Position numbers and translations under genes: made by a program. 6,214 bases of DNA, taken from Pseudonocardiales bacterium (GTDB lineage Bacteria; Actinomycetota; Actinomycetes; Mycobacteriales; Pseudonocardiaceae). Position 1 is the stretch's first letter. The number at the start of each line of letters is the position of its first letter. Location of the stretch: contig JAODNG010000115.1 in assembly GCA_025465385.1 (NCBI GenBank), positions 1 to 6,214 on the forward strand, given 5' to 3'. The notes under the pieces are model-generated. The model did no database searches. It was given only the letters and a program-made list of their open reading frames with translations, and was not told the DNA's origin. Positions 5,128 through 6,214 of the stretch are shown piece by piece.

Positions 5128-5173
5128 TGCCTTTAATCCACGCGTCAGGCTGCCTTTAATCCACGCGTCAGGC
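5128..5173. repeat. Perfect 23-bp tandem duplication
   Basis: The 23 bp at 5128-5150 are repeated exactly and directly at 5151-5173 (unit starts TGCCTTTAATCC and ends CGCGTCAGGC). It lies at the 3' end of a minus-strand frame. With one copy that frame would read ...RGLKA and stop at TAG (5127-5125). With two it reads ...RGLKAA and stops at TGA (5147-5145). Zero divergence suggests a recent event. Confidence 0.97.
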
Positions 5174-5441
5174 GCTCGTAGCCGCCCTCTTTGAAAAGGT
5201 CAACCCACTGCCGGCGACGGCCGCTCTCCGGGTAGACAGCTCGACCGCCGCGCGCAACCCTCCAGTCATGACCGCCGCCGACTGCTGCGCGGGCGATGTC
5301 GCAGGCTACGACAACGGCCGTGGTTGCCGGTGACCGAATCCTTAACTGGTCGAACGACGGTGGCCAGGCTATGACTCGGTCATCCTCGTCCGCCGGGTGT
5401 CTCGGACCGACCAGGATCTTCCATGGGCGCGAGGGGTCGCC
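5145..5441 (-). pseudogene. Start-less conserved-looking frame of unknown function
   Basis: The minus-strand frame is open for 98 residues from just after a TAG (5444-5442) to TGA at 5147-5145 but contains no ATG, GTG or TTG. The text is protein-like and non-repetitive: KILVGPRHPADEDDRVIAWP, then PSFDQLRIRSPATTAVVVAC, DIARAAVGGGHDWRVARGG and, near the end, RRRQWVDLFKEGGYERLTRG. The C-terminus looks like a genuine protein end, since both the present and the inferred ancestral stop fall within a few codons of it. I do not recognise the family. The missing start suggests a 5' truncation, or a frameshift from upstream DNA now occupied by the divergent epoxide hydrolase promoter. The 82 nt between this frame and the hydrolase ATG leave little room for a lost N-terminus. 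Confidence 0.42.
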
Positions 5442-5512
5442 CTAAGCTCGACGGTGAATGCGGTACCACCTACGAAGGGTTGACCCCGCGGTCGGGCGGA
5501 ATCGCCAGCGTT

Positions 5513-5518
5513 AGGAGG
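5513..5518 (+). promoter_or_regulatory. Ribosome binding site of the epoxide hydrolase gene
   Basis: AGGAGG, a full Shine-Dalgarno core, ends 5 nt before the ATG at 5524 and decides that start. Confidence 0.85.
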
Positions 5519-5523
5519 CGCAG

Positions 5524-6214
5524 ATGGCTGCCAAGGACAACACAATCCGCCCCTTCCGGGTCGACGTTCCGCAAGAGGATGTCGCCGAGCTGCGCCGACG
5601 CATTGCAGCGACGCGGTGGCCCGAAAGGGAGACCGTCGCAGACGAGTCACAGGGCGTGCAGCTCTCGACGATGCAGGAGCTCGTGCGCTACGGGGGCACC
5701 GAGTACGACTTCCGGAGGTTCGAGGCGAGGCTGAACGCGCTGCCTCAGTTCATCACGGAGATCGACGGTCTCGACATCCACTTCCTCCACGTCAAGTCGC
5801 CACACGAGAACGCGTTGCCGCTGATCATCACGCACGGCTGGCCGGGTTCGGTCATCGAGATGCTGAACGTCGTAGGCCCGCTCACCGACCCGACGGCACA
5901 TGGCGGCGACGCGGAGGACGCGTTCGATGTGGTGGTTCCGTCGATGCCCGGCTACGGGTTCTCAGGGAAACCGACGGCTACCGGCTGGGACCCAGTCCAC
6001 ATCGCGGGTGCCTGGATCGCGCTGATGAGGCGTCTGGGGTATACACGATTCGTCGCGCAAGGCGGCGATTGGGGTGCGGTTGTCACGGATGTGATGGGGG
6101 CAGAGGCACCTCCGGAGTTGCTCGGCATTCACTCCAACATGCCCGCCACGGTCCCACCTGAGGTTTCGCAGGCGCTCGCGTCCGGCGGCCCGGCGCCGTC
6201 TGGTCTGTCAGCCG
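5524..6214 (+). CDS. Epoxide hydrolase, alpha/beta-hydrolase fold with EHN N-terminal domain (3' end outside the window)
   Basis: The frame is open to the window edge, giving the first 230 residues of a family usually near 370-400. Residues 8 to about 110 match the epoxide hydrolase N-terminal (EHN) domain: IRPFRVDVPQEDVAELRRRI, ATRWPE, the YDFRRFEARLNALPQF segment and IDGLDIHFLHVKS. HGWPGS (104-109) is the oxyanion-hole loop. PSMPGYGFSGKP (139-150) is a conserved loop after the next strand. GGDWG (180-184) is the nucleophile elbow, with Asp182 expected to attack the epoxide carbon and form the ester intermediate. The lid tyrosines and the rest of the catalytic triad lie beyond the edge. The enzyme should turn an epoxide into a trans-diol; the substrate is unknown. 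No convincing promoter is seen, though the 82 nt before the start are free of other genes. The frame is intact with strong G/C third positions. Confidence 0.95.
   Translation, partial: MAAKDNTIRPFRVDVPQEDVAELRRRIAATRWPERETVADESQGVQLSTMQELVRYGGTEYDFRRFEARLNALPQFITEIDGLDIHFLHVKSPHENALPLIITHGWPGSVIEMLNVVGPLTDPTAHGGDAEDAFDVVVPSMPGYGFSGKPTATGWDPVHIAGAWIALMRRLGYTRFVAQGGDWGAVVTDVMGAEAPPELLGIHSNMPATVPPEVSQALASGGPAPSGLSA

Noticed and set aside
5480..5485. TTGACC as -35 box for the epoxide hydrolase gene
   Set aside because: No acceptable -10 element lies 16-19 nt downstream.

Overview
The window looks like chromosomal DNA of a high-GC actinobacterium. The two clear genes at its edges use mostly G/C-ending codons. 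Sigma-F/sigma-B-like promoter motifs and a serine-recombinase-style helix-turn-helix remnant fit that group. The genus cannot be named from the sequence.

Layout. The left edge (2-877, +) is the C-terminal part of a PLP-dependent group II amino acid decarboxylase. The right edge (5524-6214, +) is the N-terminal 230 residues of an alpha/beta-hydrolase epoxide hydrolase. The roughly 4.6 kb between them is gene-poor. It holds apparent remnants: an HTH fragment broken by an amber codon, a short HExxH-containing frame, a frameshifted small membrane protein, and a start-less frame whose 3' end carries a perfect 23-bp tandem duplication. It also holds two short minus-strand genes that do look intact.

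These two genes (2879-3346 and 4053-4466) are the most interesting part. Both encode small, very hydrophilic proteins without Cys or Trp. The first has nine 24-bp repeats coding a Thr/Ser/Asp/Glu-rich N-terminus, followed by five in-phase 11-residue amphipathic repeats like those of group 3 LEA proteins. The second is an acidic protein predicted to be disordered. Each has a GGGTAY -10 element about 35-40 nt before its start codon. The second also has a well-spaced GTTT -35 element, as in actinobacterial general-stress promoters. I infer a pair of stress-induced hydrophilins; function and regulation are untested.

The 706-nt stretch between these two genes is rich in inverted repeats, including a perfect 23-bp arm pair around a 49-nt loop and a palindrome with GCTTCGC at its centre. 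No rRNA, tRNA, CRISPR array or intact mobile element was seen. The edge genes have no evident functional link to the middle region.
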